Shown here: in pieces, positions 12,894-13,851 of the stretch
Position numbering within the stretch: position 1 is the first letter of the stretch
Layout: each line of letters opens with the position of its first letter
NCBI GenBank assembly: GCA_025449615.1
Contig: JANWJA010000124.1
Coordinates: 1 to 13,851, forward strand
DNA length: 13,851 nt
From: Methyloceanibacter sp.
Lineage (GTDB): Bacteria > Pseudomonadota > Alphaproteobacteria > Rhizobiales > Methyloligellaceae
Direction: 5' to 3'
Translations under genes and position numbers: made by a program
Notes under the pieces: model-generated
Databases searched by the model: none
Told to the model about the DNA's origin: nothing
What the model saw: only the letters and a program-made list of their open reading frames with translations

Positions 12894-13673
12894 TTGTCGC
12901 AAGATCGATCTACGGAAGGTAACGCCGGCCGCTCTGCGCCCTCCGGCAATGCCGATTACCCATGGGCTAGCTTCGACTCAGAAGCTTATTTCCAGCACTA
13001 TTATGGCGAGCCGCACGAAGACGACGATCGCCTAATTCGCTGTGCTGTGGAGGCGATCAAGCGCGCGACGCACTCTGGCGCCGGACTGGATATTGTCGAT
13101 GTCGGCACGGGCCCGAGTCTTATTCCCTTCTTCTGCGGGCTGCCTCGTGCGCGAGCTCTAACGGCCTGGGAATATTCCGAATGTAACATCAACTGGCTCG
13201 AAGCGGAACTGCGTTGCAGAGAACTTCGCCCGCAATGGCGTCATTTTTGGAACGTGGTCCGTGAAGCCTATGGCGAAGACTTGCCGGAGGATCCCGTTCC
13301 GGCCTTACGCGCCCAAGCTAGGATCGAGCGCGCTTCGATCTTCGAACTGCCCGAAAGGAACTGGAACGCCGCCACCATGTTCTTTTGTGCCGAATCGATC
13401 ACGCAGCGCCAAGACGAATTCGAGAGCGCCTGCGCTGCCTTCGCACGCAGCGTCGAAGAAGGTGGATTACTGGTTGCGGCCTTTCTCGCCCCTTCACCGG
13501 CTTACATCGTCGCAGGGACAACTTTTCCGGTATTCAATATCGACGAGGCGCTGCTGAGTCGCATCTTTTTGCCGAACGCAACCGCGCTGGAACTTCAAAG
13601 GATCGGGACCCGGAAACGCGAGATCCGCAGCGGCTATTCCGGCTTTATCTTTCTGACGGGGACCGCGCGCTAA
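12894..13673 (+). CDS. SAM-dependent methyltransferase, NNMT/PNMT/TEMT-like family
   Basis: 259 residues. The start YPWASFDSEAYFQHYYGE (about 22-39) resembles the family's conserved N-terminus. Motif I is DIVDVGTGPSLIPFF (about 66-80; Asp69, Gly71, Gly73). The acidic residue after strand beta-2 is Glu93 in WEYSECN, and FFCAESIT (163-170) lies near motif IV. In animals this family N-methylates nicotinamide, phenylethanolamines and thioethers; bacterial substrates are largely unassigned, so none is given here. TTG at 12894 is the only usable start: no in-frame ATG or GTG lies between the preceding stop and the conserved YPWASF segment. It begins 48 bases after the GGDEF/EAL stop and may share its transcript. 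A 5-bp GC hairpin straddles its stop codon. Confidence 0.78.
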   Translation: MSQDRSTEGNAGRSAPSGNADYPWASFDSEAYFQHYYGEPHEDDDRLIRCAVEAIKRATHSGAGLDIVDVGTGPSLIPFFCGLPRARALTAWEYSECNINWLEAELRCRELRPQWRHFWNVVREAYGEDLPEDPVPALRAQARIERASIFELPERNWNAATMFFCAESITQRQDEFESACAAFARSVEEGGLLVAAFLAPSPAYIVAGTTFPVFNIDEALLSRIFLPNATALELQRIGTRKREIRSGYSGFIFLTGTAR

Positions 13674-13685
13674 ACCGCGCCTCGG

Positions 13686-13851
13686 CTAGAAGAAAAAGTC
13701 GGGAATCGCACTTCCCTTCAACAGAATACTGAAATCGGCTTTGCCGTCGCCATTCACGTCGCCGGAGATCAGTGTCGACGCTGCCCCGATGACGAGGCGC
13801 AGTTCCCCTTCCGTGTGGGTGAAGCCGCCAGTGCCAAGGTTCGCGGTCAGA
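13686..13851 (-). CDS. C-terminus of an RTX/serralysin-like secreted protein (partial)
   Basis: The last 54 codons of a minus-strand gene that continues past the right edge. They read ELRLVIGAASTLISGDVNGD followed by GKADFSILLKG and end in PDFFF. GDVNGDGKADF is a Ca-binding D-x-N-x-D-G-x-x-D loop, as at the C-terminus of M10/serralysin-type and other hemolysin-type calcium-binding proteins. An Asp followed by hydrophobic residues at the extreme C-terminus is the usual type I secretion signal of that group. It is probably an extracellular protein exported by a type I system; the enzymatic part, if any, is outside the window. It is convergent with the methyltransferase gene (12-base gap). The fragment is too short for automatic long-frame calls, but the motif makes it convincing. 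Confidence 0.8.
   Translation of the reverse strand, partial: LTANLGTGGFTHTEGELRLVIGAASTLISGDVNGDGKADFSILLKGSAIPDFFF

Noticed and set aside
1..13851. CRISPR array, insertion sequence, prophage or replication origin
   Set aside because: No regularly spaced repeats, transposase, integrase, terminal inverted repeats or iteron arrays were found.

Overview
The window reads as chromosomal DNA of an alphaproteobacterium, most likely a free-living member of the Hyphomicrobiales (Rhizobiales). Four things point there. The tRNA-His lacks an encoded G-1 and carries U72 and A73, the unusual alphaproteobacterial form. An inverted repeat matching the Irr box (ICE) lies in front of an iron-uptake operon. 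The phasin promoter carries a site matching the PhaR consensus I recall from Bradyrhizobium. The histidine kinase core is of the PleC/DivJ/PdhS type. Base composition is high-GC in genes. I see no insertion sequence, integrase, phage gene or CRISPR array.

Left part (1-6743), all minus strand. Transcription runs right to left through a likely iron-uptake operon: a ferric-iron periplasmic binding protein (5547-6602), an unrecognised 178-residue protein with eight cysteines (5001-5537) and a fused two-domain iron permease (3248-4993). The gaps are 9 and 7 bases. The ATPase subunit is not in the window. An Irr-like box (6723-6743) stands just upstream of a weak candidate promoter, the position expected for positive control of iron uptake. 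Beyond the operon are an AsmA-family envelope protein (1319-3121) and a PotD-like periplasmic binding protein (141-1301), 17 bases apart. A perfect 18-base palindrome (69-86) marks the left edge.

Middle (6828-9490). An orphan PAS-HisKA-HATPase kinase (6828-8138, minus) is divergent from a phasin gene (8418-8909, plus). The phasin has a good sigma70-type promoter overlapped by the PhaR-like operator, and a strong hairpin terminator. A tRNA-His gene and a small PilZ-domain gene follow.

Right part (9522-13851). A GNAT-type acyltransferase gene (minus) converges on PilZ. It is separated by an AT-rich region of about 300 bases from a membrane CHASE4-type/GGDEF/EAL protein (10575-12845, plus). Forty-eight bases downstream is an NNMT/PNMT-family methyltransferase with a TTG start, whose ribosome-binding site lies inside a 10-bp stem. 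At the right edge, convergent, is the 3' end of a gene for an RTX-type secreted protein (13686 onward). It has a Ca-binding DxNxDGxxD loop and a type I secretion-like C-terminus.

Themes: iron acquisition, polyhydroxyalkanoate granule control, and cyclic-di-GMP signalling (PilZ receptor plus dual-domain enzyme). The strongest candidates for something undescribed are the cysteine-rich protein inside the iron operon and the RBS-sequestering hairpin before the methyltransferase. Most of the rest is recognisable housekeeping or regulatory content.
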